A stretch of DNA of 64,000 bases from Cytobacillus firmus (GTDB lineage: Bacteria; Bacillota; Bacilli; Bacillales; Cytobacillaceae): the NCBI RefSeq assembly GCF_023657595.1, contig NZ_CP098323.1, positions 1,698,001 through 1,762,000 on the forward strand. Direction: 5' to 3'. Every line of letters starts with the position of its first letter. Position 1 is the stretch's first letter. Positions 24,095 through 31,984 of this stretch are shown here, piece after piece. The position numbers and the translations under genes are program-made. Under the pieces are notes generated by a model that ran no database searches, had not been told where the DNA came from, and saw nothing but the letters and a program-made list of their open reading frames with translations.

Positions 24095-24976
24095 ATGCCT
24101 GAGGGCAAAATTATTAAAGCCATAGCAGGGTTTTATTATGTATTAAGCGGAAATGAAACCATTCAGTGCCGCGGACGTGGAGTTTTCAGGAAAAATAAAG
24201 TTACACCGCTTGTCGGTGATGAAGTAGTGTTTCAGGCAGAAAGTAATACAGAAGGATACATCTTAGAAGTAAAGGAACGGAAAAATGAGCTGATTCGTCC
24301 GCCGATTGCCAATGTTGATCAGGCCATTCTTGTATTTTCAGCTGTTGAACCGGGCTTTAGCACCTCTCTTTTAGATCGTTTCCTGGTGCTGGTTGAATTC
24401 AATCATATAAAGCCGCTCATCTGCATTACTAAAATTGACCTGGCAGATGAAAATGAGTATAGGGAAATTCAGCAATATGCATCTGATTACCGCAAAGCCG
24501 GCTATGATGTTTTGCTGACATCCTCTGAAACAGAAGAAGGCGTTAAAGATCTGATGCCCTATCTGGAAGGTGAGATATCTGTTTTTGCCGGACAGTCAGG
24601 TGTAGGGAAATCTTCTTTGTTGAACGTTCTAAGACCGGACCTGGAGCTGAAAACAAATGATATTTCTTCGCATTTGGGCAGGGGAAAGCATACGACCAGG
24701 CATGTAGAGCTGATCGAGGTTGGAAAAGGGCTTGTTGCTGATACCCCGGGATTCAGCTCCCTCGAATTCACTGATATCGAATTGGAGGATCTCAATTATT
24801 GCTTCCCTGAAATTCAGGAGAAAAGTGAACTTTGCAAATTTAGAGGATGCCTGCACATGGCTGAGCCTAAATGCGCTGTAAAAGCCGCCTGTGAAAACGG
24901 TGAAATTCCATCCTACAGGTATGAACACTACAAAACCTTTCTGCAGGAAATCAAAGATAGAAAGCCGAGGTATTAA
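24095..24976 (+). CDS. rsgA: Ribosome small subunit GTPase RsgA
   Basis: RsgA (293 residues, also CpgA/YloQ) is a late 30S assembly GTPase. It has an N-terminal OB fold, then a circularly permuted GTPase in the order G4 (TKID), G1 (GQSGVGKSS), G3 (DTPG), and a C-terminal zinc knuckle (CKFRGCLHMAEPKCAVK). Length and order fit the family. The ATG at 24095 follows AAGGAGTGTTGCT. It sits between prkC and rpe, as in B. subtilis, where the orthologue is a PrkC substrate. Confidence 0.96.
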   Translation: MPEGKIIKAIAGFYYVLSGNETIQCRGRGVFRKNKVTPLVGDEVVFQAESNTEGYILEVKERKNELIRPPIANVDQAILVFSAVEPGFSTSLLDRFLVLVEFNHIKPLICITKIDLADENEYREIQQYASDYRKAGYDVLLTSSETEEGVKDLMPYLEGEISVFAGQSGVGKSSLLNVLRPDLELKTNDISSHLGRGKHTTRHVELIEVGKGLVADTPGFSSLEFTDIELEDLNYCFPEIQEKSELCKFRGCLHMAEPKCAVKAACENGEIPSYRYEHYKTFLQEIKDRKPRY

Positions 24977-24979
24977 TTC

Positions 24980-25630
24980 ATGGTAAAAATCGCACCTTCT
25001 ATTTTATCGGCAGACTTTTCTAAATTGGGAGAAGAGATTAAAGATGTTGAACGCGGCGGCGCTGATTATATCCACGTTGATGTAATGGACGGCCATTTTG
25101 TGCCGAATATTACAATTGGTCCATTAATTGTGGATGCCATCCGTCCTGTAACAAAGCTGCCCCTTGACGTTCATTTGATGATAGAAGATCCGGATAGTTA
25201 CATTGAGGCATTTGCTAATGCGGGGGCCGATTACATCACTGTTCATGCAGAAGCATGCAGGCATCTCCACAGAACGGTTCATTTTATTAAATCCTTTGGT
25301 GTTAAGGCAGGAGTGGTTCTTAATCCAGCTACACCAGTTAATATGATAGAGCATGTTATTGAAGATATTGATATGGTATTGCTTATGTCTGTTAATCCTG
25401 GATTTGGAGGGCAGAAATTCATCCCATCCGTTCTTCCGAAGATTGCAGCCGTAAAAAAATTGGCTGACGCAAAAGGCCTGAAAATTGAAATTGAAGTGGA
25501 CGGCGGAGTAAATGAAGAAACAGCGCAATTGTGCATTGAAGCTGGAGCCAATGTGCTGGTTGCCGGGTCGGCGATTTATAATCAGAAAGACAGAGCAGCG
25601 GCGATTGCTGCTTTAAAGGGTTCGCAATAA
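24980..25630 (+). CDS. rpe: Ribulose-phosphate 3-epimerase
   Basis: Rpe (216 residues) interconverts ribulose 5-phosphate and xylulose 5-phosphate in the pentose phosphate pathway. The barrel motifs are clear: [13 protein letters not shown] at the start, [12 protein letters not shown] with metal ligands, [13 protein letters not shown], and the catalytic VDGGVN. It begins three bases after rsgA; the binding site is weak (AAAGCCGAGG inside rsgA). A repeat element (family C) begins directly after its stop. Confidence 0.96.
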   Translation: MVKIAPSILSADFSKLGEEIKDVERGGADYIHVDVMDGHFVPNITIGPLIVDAIRPVTKLPLDVHLMIEDPDSYIEAFANAGADYITVHAEACRHLHRTVHFIKSFGVKAGVVLNPATPVNMIEHVIEDIDMVLLMSVNPGFGGQKFIPSVLPKIAAVKKLADAKGLKIEIEVDGGVNEETAQLCIEAGANVLVAGSAIYNQKDRAAAIAALKGSQ

Positions 25631-25783
25631 AGTGAAACTTCAATCAGTGGGGATTTTCCTTATCCCCCACTGATTGTTAGTTGAACCAATCGGGCCTTTA
25701 CGGGCAGTTTGATCCCCACTTATCCTCATTTGATTCCTCTGAGTCTTGAATGGGGGTCTTACTGCCCGTTAGACTGCGATAAA
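25631..25783. repeat. Dispersed repeat family C, short form
   Basis: The element begins AGTGAAACTTCAATCAGTGG right after the rpe stop and ends GCCCGTTAGACTGCGATAAA. It contains a hairpin (AATCAGTGGGG with CCCCCACTGATT) and a second pairing of its right half (ACGGGCAGTTTGA with the ACTGCCCGTTAG end). The same element is present in reverse orientation at 46070-46440, where it carries two extra internal segments. Confidence 0.85.
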
Positions 25784-25787
25784 AAGA

Positions 25788-25815
25788 AGCCAGCTGGAAT
25801 ACAGCTGGCTTTTTG
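25788..25815 (+). terminator. Intrinsic terminator downstream of rpe and the repeat
   Basis: AGCCAGCTG (25788-25796) pairs with CAGCTGGCT (25802-25810) across a five-base loop, followed by TTTTG. It probably ends the coaBC-rpe transcript before thiN. Confidence 0.88.
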
Positions 25816-25851
25816 TCATATTAGATACATAAATGAATGGAGCAATGTATA

Positions 25852-26499
25852 ATGATTATCAATATTTTAGCTGGAGGCCCGGATGACTTGCTGCCTGATC
25901 TGCATTCGTTCAGTAATACAGATGATATTTGGGTCGGAGTAGACAGAGGGGTGCTTACTCTAATTCAAAGCGGCATTCAGCCGGAAATGGCATTTGGTGA
26001 TTTTGATTCGGTGTCGGATGAAGAGCTTTTGCTCATTGAAGAAAATGTAAAAGAGCTGAACAGGTTCATGCCGGAGAAGGATGAAACGGACATGGAGCTT
26101 GCCCTGAATTGGGCACTCGGCCAAAAACCTGAAAAAGTCCATTTGTATGGTGCCACAGGCGGCAGGCTTGACCACTTATTCGCAAATATTCAGCTGTTAA
26201 TAAAGCCTGCACTGGCGGAAGACTTTGTTCCTGTCGAAATTATTGACAAGTCTAATAAGATTTATATTAAGACTCCAGGTAAATACAGCATAAAGCAGAA
26301 TTCAAATTTCAAATACATTTCGTTTGTTCCGGTCACTATGGAAATTAAAGGCCTCACCCTGAGAAATTTCAAGTATCCGCTGACAGATCGGACCGTTCCT
26401 GCCGGTTCTACTCTCTGTATCAGTAATGAACTTATTGATGATTGTGGTACTTTTTCTTTTACTGAAGGCATATTAATGGTTGTAAGAAGCAAGGATTAA
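25852..26499 (+). CDS. thiN: Thiamine pyrophosphokinase
   Basis: ThiN (215 residues) converts thiamine to thiamine pyrophosphate. The N-terminal catalytic domain has ILAGGPDDLLPDL, GVDRGVLTLI, FGDFDSV, KDETDMELALNWAL and the GATGGRLDH motif. The C-terminal thiamine-binding part shows KYISFVPV and STLCISNELI. ATG 25852 gives the family length and homologous start (MIINILAGG), with a modest GGAG nine bases upstream; an ATG at 25837 in frame adds only five codons. Position next to rpe and spoVM matches B. subtilis. Confidence 0.94.
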   Translation: MIINILAGGPDDLLPDLHSFSNTDDIWVGVDRGVLTLIQSGIQPEMAFGDFDSVSDEELLLIEENVKELNRFMPEKDETDMELALNWALGQKPEKVHLYGATGGRLDHLFANIQLLIKPALAEDFVPVEIIDKSNKIYIKTPGKYSIKQNSNFKYISFVPVTMEIKGLTLRNFKYPLTDRTVPAGSTLCISNELIDDCGTFSFTEGILMVVRSKD

Positions 26500-26673
26500 G
26501 TGCCGGGCCGCTTCCCTGCAAGATGCGGGAAAGCTGGATAAGAGTCTTAGCATGAATTGCTTTCTGATCATTTTTTGTAATCATGAGTACTCATCTTTCA
26601 TTATTTGAATAAGATGGTAAAGACGATTTAAGGACAGAATGGATGCGTAAGATCGTGAGGAGGGACACGAGTA

Positions 26674-26754
26674 ATGAGATTTTATACAATCAAACTTCCT
26701 AAATTTTTAGGGGGCATTGTGCGTGCCATGTTAGGGACCTTCAAAAAGGGGTAG
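26674..26754 (+). CDS. spoVM: Stage V sporulation protein M
   Basis: This 26-codon gene encodes the amphipathic helix that marks the convex forespore membrane and anchors SpoIVA for coat assembly. The sequence MRFYTIKLPKFLGGIVRAML is nearly identical to B. subtilis SpoVM from memory, including Pro9, which is needed for curvature recognition. The ATG follows GTGAGGAGGGACACGAGTA, a strong site. The 174 bases upstream hold no other gene; I would expect a sporulation (SigE-type) promoter there but cannot identify it with confidence. It shows that the organism forms endospores. Confidence 0.96.
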   Translation: MRFYTIKLPKFLGGIVRAMLGTFKKG

Positions 26755-26792
26755 ACACCCATAAATTAAAAAGAAAATAGCATCAAAACTTG

Positions 26793-26821
26793 GCACCTCA
26801 CCTGGGGTGCTTTTATTTTTT
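26793..26821 (+). terminator. Intrinsic terminator after spoVM
   Basis: GCACCTC (26793-26799) pairs with GGGGTGC (26804-26810) with one G-U pair over a four-base loop, followed by TTTTATTTTTT. Confidence 0.85.
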
Positions 26822-26855
26822 GCTTAAATGGGGGAGAATGATAGTGGGTCAAAAA

Positions 26856-26889
26856 AGGAAAATAAAAAGGACATCCAAAAGGGATGTCC
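26856..26889 (-). terminator. Intrinsic terminator after rpmB
   Basis: Read on the minus strand, GGACATCC pairs with GGATGTCC over a five-base loop (plus-strand 26869-26889) and is followed by TTTTTATTTT. It faces the spoVM terminator, isolating the two convergent genes. Confidence 0.88.
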
Positions 26890-26898
26890 CTGAGCATG

Positions 26899-27087
26899 TT
26901 AAACGCGCTCAACTTTACCTGATTTAAGTGCTCTTGCAGAAACCCAAACACGTTTAGGTTTACCGTCTACAAGAATACGTACCTTCTGAAGGTTAGCACC
27001 CCAAGTGCGCTTGTTAGCGTTCATTGCGTGAGAACGTGCGTTACCTGAAGTTGTTTTTTTACCAGTTACTACACATTTGCGTGGCAT
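26899..27087 (-). CDS. rpmB: 50S ribosomal protein L28
   Basis: L28 (62 residues) is a small basic protein of the large subunit. The sequence begins [20 protein letters not shown] and ends [13 protein letters not shown], a full match to Firmicute L28. It keeps a single Cys near the start, not the four-Cys zinc form, so it looks like the zinc-independent type. A frame nine codons longer exists, but the ATG at 27087 follows AAGGAGGGAAACATAC and is the evident start. It is the only minus-strand gene between rqcH and the end of the window. Confidence 0.96.
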   Translation of the reverse strand: MPRKCVVTGKKTTSGNARSHAMNANKRTWGANLQKVRILVDGKPKRVWVSARALKSGKVERV

Positions 27088-27272
27088 GTATGTTTCCCTC
27101 CTTACTAAAAGCATAAGCTGAAACTATTTTTCAATGCTTTCATCTGCAATAGTCAGATTCATCCATCTGAATTAATGCGGAATCCCTGTGCGGATTTCGA
27201 CATTAAAAGATACTTTAATAATTTATCATACAACCCTTCTGATTGCAATAGTTTGCTTTCAAGAAAATTTCC

Positions 27273-27304
27273 TTGACATAGGGGGATGGAACATGAGCTA
27301 TAAT
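27273..27304 (+). promoter_or_regulatory. Probable SigA promoter for yloU-fakA
   Basis: TTGACA (27273-27278) and TATAAT (27299-27304) are both perfect hexamers, but the spacer is 20 bases, longer than the usual 16-18. No ORF intervenes before yloU. The rest of 27088-27272 holds the upstream region of rpmB on the other strand. Confidence 0.6.
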
Positions 27305-27535
27305 AGAGATGGAGAAGTATGACTTTCAATATCACAGCCCATATAGTAAAATATTATAAGGTATGCTTTAAGCTTTGAAGTTAAAAAGACCGCTGCCCAG
27401 CTTAAAAAGGTGAATTGTCTCTTGCCGGAAGGCTTAGCCTCCAGGGTGCAATTCAGGGGAAAGCCAGCACTATCGTTAAGCGGAAGTGCCTGAAGAAGCT
27501 TTTATGAAAAGCAATTTCCAAAGGGGGAACGAACC
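27305..27535 (+). promoter_or_regulatory. Long structured 5' leader of yloU
   Basis: About 230 bases separate the promoter from the yloU start. Pairings seen by eye: GAATTG (near 27412) with CAATTC (near 27450), enclosing a GGAAGGC-TTA-GCCTCC hairpin; ACCGCT with AGCGGA further out; and GCTTTT-ATG-AAAAGC just before the AAAGGGGG ribosome binding site. No ORF of note is present. I do not recognise a named riboswitch, T-box or protein leader. Confidence 0.45.
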
Positions 27536-27898
27536 ATGTCCATCGAATTAAAAACAAATTTCGGGCAAATTGATATCTCTAATGATGTAATTGCAACAAT
27601 CGCAGGCGGAGCAGCAGTTGACTGCTACGGCATTGTAGGAATGGCCTCTAAAAATCAAATTAAGGATGGCCTTACAGATATACTGCGTAAAGAGAATTTT
27701 ACCCGTGGTGTAATTGTTCGCCAGGAAGAAGATGAAGTACATATCGATATGTATATTATTGTAAGTTACGGAACGAAAATTTCCGAGGTTGCCCACAATG
27801 TGCAATCTAAAGTGAAATACACCCTTGATAAAACAGTTGGGCTTAGCACTGACTCGGTTAATATTTACGTTCAGGGAGTTCGAGTAACGAACCCGTAG
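27536..27898 (+). CDS. Asp23/Gls24 family envelope stress protein YloU
   Basis: This 120-residue cytosolic protein belongs to the Asp23/Gls24 (DUF322) family, whose members bind membrane anchors and are linked to alkaline or envelope stress. The sequence opens MSIELKTNFGQIDIS and holds the conserved GIVGMASKNQIKDGL and VNIYVQGVRV. It is closely similar from memory to B. subtilis YloU. The start follows AAAGGGGGAACGAACC. It is 16 bases upstream of fakA, a conserved pairing in Firmicutes that hints at a role near membrane lipid metabolism, but its molecular job is not known. Confidence 0.92.
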   Translation: MSIELKTNFGQIDISNDVIATIAGGAAVDCYGIVGMASKNQIKDGLTDILRKENFTRGVIVRQEEDEVHIDMYIIVSYGTKISEVAHNVQSKVKYTLDKTVGLSTDSVNIYVQGVRVTNP

Positions 27899-27914
27899 TG
27901 AGGAGGAAAGACTT

Positions 27915-29591
27915 GTGTCAAAAAGAGATTTAGATGGGAAGCTTTTTGCCGAAATGGTCATACAAGGAGCGAACCATTTATCTGCTAATGCAAAATTAGT
28001 GGATGCGTTAAATGTTTTCCCTGTTCCTGATGGAGACACAGGAACCAACATGAATTTGTCAATGACTTCCGGAGCAAAGGAAGTTAAAGCTAATATCCAG
28101 GAGCATATTGGAAAGGTAGGCTCTGCTCTTTCTAAAGGTTTGCTTATGGGAGCACGAGGGAACTCGGGAGTAATTCTCTCCCAGCTGTTCCGAGGCTTCT
28201 CAAAAGCGATTGAACATAAAGCTTCTATCAATGGAAAAGAGTTTGCTGATGCTCTGAATTCTGGTGTGGAGACGGCATATAAAGCTGTGATGAAGCCGGT
28301 TGAAGGAACGATCCTTACTGTTGCAAAAGATTCCGCTAAGAAAGCGGTTCAGGCTGCTAATCATGAAGATGATATCATCGTGATTATGGAGGAAGTTTTG
28401 AAAGAAGCAAGGGCTTCCCTAAACCGCACTCCAGATCTTCTTCCAGTCTTAAAAGAAGTTGGAGTTGTAGACAGCGGCGGACAGGGCCTTGTGTTTGTAT
28501 ATGAAGGATTCCTTGCCGAGCTAAAGGGCGAAAAACTTCCTGATACACCGGCAGCCCTTCCTAAGATGGATGACCTGGTTAGCGCAGAACACCATAAAAA
28601 TGTTCACAGTTTTATGAACACTGAGGATATTGAGTTCGGTTATTGCACTGAATTTATGGTCAAATTCGAAGATGAAAAAATTTCTGCTAATCCTTTTTCA
28701 GAAGACAGATTCCGCCAGGACTTAAGCCAATATGGCGACTCACTTCTTGTGATTGCGGATGAGCAGCTTGTAAAAGTACATATCCACTCTGAACAGCCGG
28801 GAGATTGCCTGACATACGGACAGCGCTATGGCAGTTTAATCAATATGAAGATTGAAAACATGCGCCAGCAGCACACCAACTTAGTCGAAGACGTTCCTAC
28901 ACCTTTGGCGGCCCAGGCTAAGCCAAAAGAAAAGCAGGAGTACGGGATTGTGACAGTATCAATGGGCAGCGGCATCGCGGATCTTTTCCGAAGCATCGGT
29001 GCACATGCTGTCATTGAAGGCGGACAGACAATGAATCCCAGCACGGAAGATATTGTAAAAGCCATCAAAGAAGTAAATGCAAAAAAAGTAATCATTTTGC
29101 CAAACAATAAAAATATCATTATGGCTGCACAGCAGGCTGCAGAAGTGACTGAAGAAGAAGCAGTGGTTGTTCCTTCAAAAACTGTTCCTCAGGGAATGGC
29201 GGCACTTCTTGCCTTTAATCCAAGTGCTGAGCTTACAGAAAACGAAGAAGGCATGACAGATGCTCTTCAGCATGTGAAAACAGGCCAAATCACGTTTGCT
29301 GTCCGTGATACAAGCATCGATGGCCTTGAGATAGAAAAAGATGATTTCATGGGCATTGCTGACGGCAAAATTGTTGTGAAAAACAAGGATAGAGTTCAGG
29401 CTGCCAAAGATCTTCTGGAAGGAATGATCGATGAAGACTCTGAGATCCTTACCGTCTTAAAAGGTGAAGATGCAGCAGATGAGGAAGTAGACTCACTTAT
29501 CAGCTATATTGAAGATAAATATGAAGATATTGAGGTTGAGCTTCATGATGGAAAACAGCCTCTATACTCTTTCATTTTCGCAATTGAATAA
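27915..29591 (+). CDS. fakA: Fatty acid kinase subunit A
   Basis: FakA (558 residues, YloV) phosphorylates fatty acids carried by FakB proteins so that host or recycled fatty acids enter phospholipid synthesis through PlsX/PlsY. The N-terminal DhaL-type ATP-binding domain has PVPDGDTGTNM and KGLLMGARGNSGVILSQLF; a middle domain and C-terminal FakB-binding region follow. The start is GTG 27915, after AGGAGG at 27901-27906. The gene lies a few kilobases from plsX, which acts on the same pool. It ends at a hairpin terminator. Confidence 0.95.
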   Translation: MSKRDLDGKLFAEMVIQGANHLSANAKLVDALNVFPVPDGDTGTNMNLSMTSGAKEVKANIQEHIGKVGSALSKGLLMGARGNSGVILSQLFRGFSKAIEHKASINGKEFADALNSGVETAYKAVMKPVEGTILTVAKDSAKKAVQAANHEDDIIVIMEEVLKEARASLNRTPDLLPVLKEVGVVDSGGQGLVFVYEGFLAELKGEKLPDTPAALPKMDDLVSAEHHKNVHSFMNTEDIEFGYCTEFMVKFEDEKISANPFSEDRFRQDLSQYGDSLLVIADEQLVKVHIHSEQPGDCLTYGQRYGSLINMKIENMRQQHTNLVEDVPTPLAAQAKPKEKQEYGIVTVSMGSGIADLFRSIGAHAVIEGGQTMNPSTEDIVKAIKEVNAKKVIILPNNKNIIMAAQQAAEVTEEEAVVVPSKTVPQGMAALLAFNPSAELTENEEGMTDALQHVKTGQITFAVRDTSIDGLEIEKDDFMGIADGKIVVKNKDRVQAAKDLLEGMIDEDSEILTVLKGEDAADEEVDSLISYIEDKYEDIEVELHDGKQPLYSFIFAIE

Positions 29592-29607
29592 CAAGTAAAC
29601 AATAAAC

Positions 29608-29635
29608 AAAGCGAGGGCCCAGCCTTCGCTTTTGT
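29608..29635 (+). terminator. Intrinsic terminator after fakA
   Basis: AAAGCGAGG (29608-29616) pairs with CCTTCGCTTT (29623-29632) with one wobble over a six-base loop, followed by TG and a T-rich stretch. In B. subtilis sdaAB and sdaAA lie at this point; here only about 190 non-coding bases remain before recG. Confidence 0.75.
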
Positions 29636-29824
29636 CCATTTTAGACCTTTATAAATGCTTTTAAGCATGAGTTTTTTTGTTTTAAGGTTACTTTCTTGCA
29701 TTTTTAAATTACAATGTGCTAGTTATAAAGCAGGCGTTTCATAAGCCTGTATATAAAAGTAACGGAGCAGGGAGGGATGGCGGACTGCCTGAAAGAAAAT
29801 ATAATTGGCAGCCGTTCAATAAAT

Positions 29825-31873
29825 GTGAATCCAAATTTAATCCAGTCTGTTACAGCTGTTAAAGGCATCGGAGAGGAATCAGCTGAATTACTGGCTGAAA
29901 TGAATATTTACACTGTAAAAGACTTGCTTGAATATTTTCCATATAGATATGAAGATTACAGGCTCAAGGACCTGGCAGAAATGAAGCATGATGAAAGAGT
30001 GACGGTTGAAGGAAAGGTTCACAGTGAACCTTCACTTGCTTATTACGGCAGGAAACGCTCCAGGCTCACTGTTCGGGTGCTTGTAGGACGGTATCTCATC
30101 CAAGTGATTCTGTTCAATCAGCCTTATTTGAAGAACAAAATTGTTTTAAACGAAACGGTTACGGTGACTGGAAAATGGGACCAGCATCGGCAGGTGATTA
30201 CAGCCAGTGAACTTAAAATAGGAAATGCCTCTGGCAATAAGGATTTTGAGCCGGTTTATGCTGTAAAAGGAAATGTCACGGTCAAAGGCATCAGGCGATT
30301 TATTAAACTGGCTTTCACACAGTATCGGAATGACATATCAGAAGATTTACCTGAAAAATATTTATTGCAATATAGACTATTAAATAGGCGAGATGCTGTG
30401 AGATCGCTTCATTTTCCCGCCAATGAACAGGAACTCAAGCAGGGAAGGCGGCGTTTTGTTTACGAGGAGTTTTTCTATTTTCAATTAAAAATGCAGGCAC
30501 TAAGAAAGATTGAAAGAGAGCAGTCAAAAGGGGTTGCACAGGCTTATGATCTTTCAAGACTAGTGGAGTTCATTGACTCACTGCCATTTGATTTAACCGG
30601 AGCACAAAAAAGAGTAGTTAATGAGATCATGTCTGATTTGAAATCTCCATACAGGATGAACAGGCTATTACAGGGGGATGTTGGTTCCGGCAAAACGGCA
30701 GTGGCGTCGATTGCTCTATTCGCCAGCAGGACAGCAGGCTTTCAGGGAGCATTAATGGTCCCGACCGAAATCCTGGCAGAGCAGCATGCGGAATCTTTAA
30801 AGTCGATGCTCGAGCCGTTTGGGCTGCGATGTGAACTTCTGACAAGCTCTGTTAAAGGAAAGCGAAGAAGAGAGATTCTCCAGCTTTTAAAGGATGGAGT
30901 GATTGATGTTCTCATTGGCACACATGCACTTATCCAGGATGAAGTGGAATTTAATAAACTGGGACTTGTCATTACTGATGAGCAGCATAGATTCGGGGTA
31001 GGGCAGCGGCGGATACTCAGGGAAAAAGGTGAAAATCCTGATGTTCTGTTCATGACTGCAACGCCAATCCCAAGAACATTGGCCATTACCGTTTTTGGTG
31101 AAATGGATGTATCCATCATAGATGAAATGCCGGCAGGACGAAAAGCAATTGAAACCTATTGGGCAAAACCTGAAATGCTGGACAGGGTCCTAGGTTTTAT
31201 GGAAAAGGAGCTTTCAGCAGGTCAGCAGGTTTATGTGATCTGCCCGCTTATTGAGGAATCAGACAAATTGGATGTTCAAAACGCTATAGATGTCCATGCG
31301 ACACTGATGCATCATTTTCATGGCCGTTATGATGTCGGACTCATGCATGGCAGGCTTCATCCGGATGAAAAGGAAAGTGTTATGAAAGCTTTCAGCCGTA
31401 ATGAAACTCAGGTTCTTGTTTCGACGACGGTAGTTGAGGTGGGTGTGAATGTTCCAAATGCAACGATGATGGTGATCTATGATGCGGAGCGGTTTGGACT
31501 TGCACAGCTGCATCAGCTGAGGGGCAGGGTAGGAAGAGGAGATAAACAATCTTATTGTGTGCTTCTGGCTGATCCGAAATCGGAAGTTGGAAAAGAACGC
31601 ATGAAAATCATGACAGAAACCAATGATGGTTTTGCTCTAAGTGAAAAGGACCTTGAGCTGAGAGGTCCTGGAGACTTTTTCGGAAGAAAACAAAGCGGGC
31701 TTCCGGAATTTAAAGTCGCTGATATGGTCCATGATTACCGTGCGCTCGAAACCGCCAGGAACGATGCATCAACTCTAGTGGAATCCGATGAATTCTGGCA
31801 CTCGGATGAGTACCTGCCTTTGCGGCATTATTTAAAGGAAGCAGGAGTGCTGGAAGGGGAAAAGCTGGACTAG
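29825..31873 (+). CDS. recG: ATP-dependent DNA helicase RecG
   Basis: RecG (682 residues from GTG 29825) drives fork regression and branch migration. It has the OB-fold wedge domain in the first ~200 residues (FPYRYEDYRLKDL near the start), Walker A GDVGSGKT near residue 285, the DEQH box (ITDEQHRFGVGQR), and lobe 2 motifs VSTTVVEVGVNVPN and QLRGRVGRG. The start is uncertain: an ATG at 29777 adds 16 codons and sits directly against GGAGGG (no spacer), while GTG 29825 gives the family's length and start (VNPNLIQSVTAVKGIG) but has a poor binding site. Confidence 0.93.
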   Translation: MNPNLIQSVTAVKGIGEESAELLAEMNIYTVKDLLEYFPYRYEDYRLKDLAEMKHDERVTVEGKVHSEPSLAYYGRKRSRLTVRVLVGRYLIQVILFNQPYLKNKIVLNETVTVTGKWDQHRQVITASELKIGNASGNKDFEPVYAVKGNVTVKGIRRFIKLAFTQYRNDISEDLPEKYLLQYRLLNRRDAVRSLHFPANEQELKQGRRRFVYEEFFYFQLKMQALRKIEREQSKGVAQAYDLSRLVEFIDSLPFDLTGAQKRVVNEIMSDLKSPYRMNRLLQGDVGSGKTAVASIALFASRTAGFQGALMVPTEILAEQHAESLKSMLEPFGLRCELLTSSVKGKRRREILQLLKDGVIDVLIGTHALIQDEVEFNKLGLVITDEQHRFGVGQRRILREKGENPDVLFMTATPIPRTLAITVFGEMDVSIIDEMPAGRKAIETYWAKPEMLDRVLGFMEKELSAGQQVYVICPLIEESDKLDVQNAIDVHATLMHHFHGRYDVGLMHGRLHPDEKESVMKAFSRNETQVLVSTTVVEVGVNVPNATMMVIYDAERFGLAQLHQLRGRVGRGDKQSYCVLLADPKSEVGKERMKIMTETNDGFALSEKDLELRGPGDFFGRKQSGLPEFKVADMVHDYRALETARNDASTLVESDEFWHSDEYLPLRHYLKEAGVLEGEKLD

Positions 31874-31889
31874 AAATAAGGTAATCAGA

Positions 31890-31930
31890 GCGGATTGCGG
31901 AAAAGTTCTTTCTTGCAATCTGCTTTTTTT
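31890..31930 (+). terminator. Terminator of recG overlapping the fapR promoter
   Basis: GCGGATTGC (31890-31898) pairs with GCAATCTGC (31915-31923) with one wobble, and AAAG/CTTT extend the stem inward; TTTTTTT follows. The 3' arm contains the likely -35 box of fapR. Confidence 0.8.
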
Positions 31931-31963
31931 GATTATATACTACTATTAGTACCTAGTCTTAAT
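31913..31963 (+). promoter_or_regulatory. fapR promoter with FapR operator
   Basis: TTGCAA (31913-31918) and TATACT (31936-31941) are 17 bases apart. Just downstream, TTAGTACCTAGTCTTAA (31946-31962) matches, from memory, the conserved Bacillus FapR box. FapR released by malonyl-CoA would relieve repression, so this operon should be autoregulated by lipid precursor level. Confidence 0.88.
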
Positions 31964-31984
31964 ATCTCGGACGGTGGGATTTTA

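Noticed and set aside
26500..26673. Possible terminator or small gene between thiN and spoVM
   Set aside because: GCTTCCC-GCA pairs imperfectly with TGCGGGAAAGC near 26510-26535, but no T tract follows and no short ORF has a binding site.
27305..27535. yloU leader as a T-box
   Set aside because: I found no T-box sequence with terminator/antiterminator partners, and the downstream genes are not tRNA synthetase or amino acid genes.
27548..28231. A 227-codon open frame on the minus strand
   Set aside because: It lies opposite yloU and fakA, which are clearly real and conserved, has no ribosome binding site that stands out, and reads as a low-complexity shadow.
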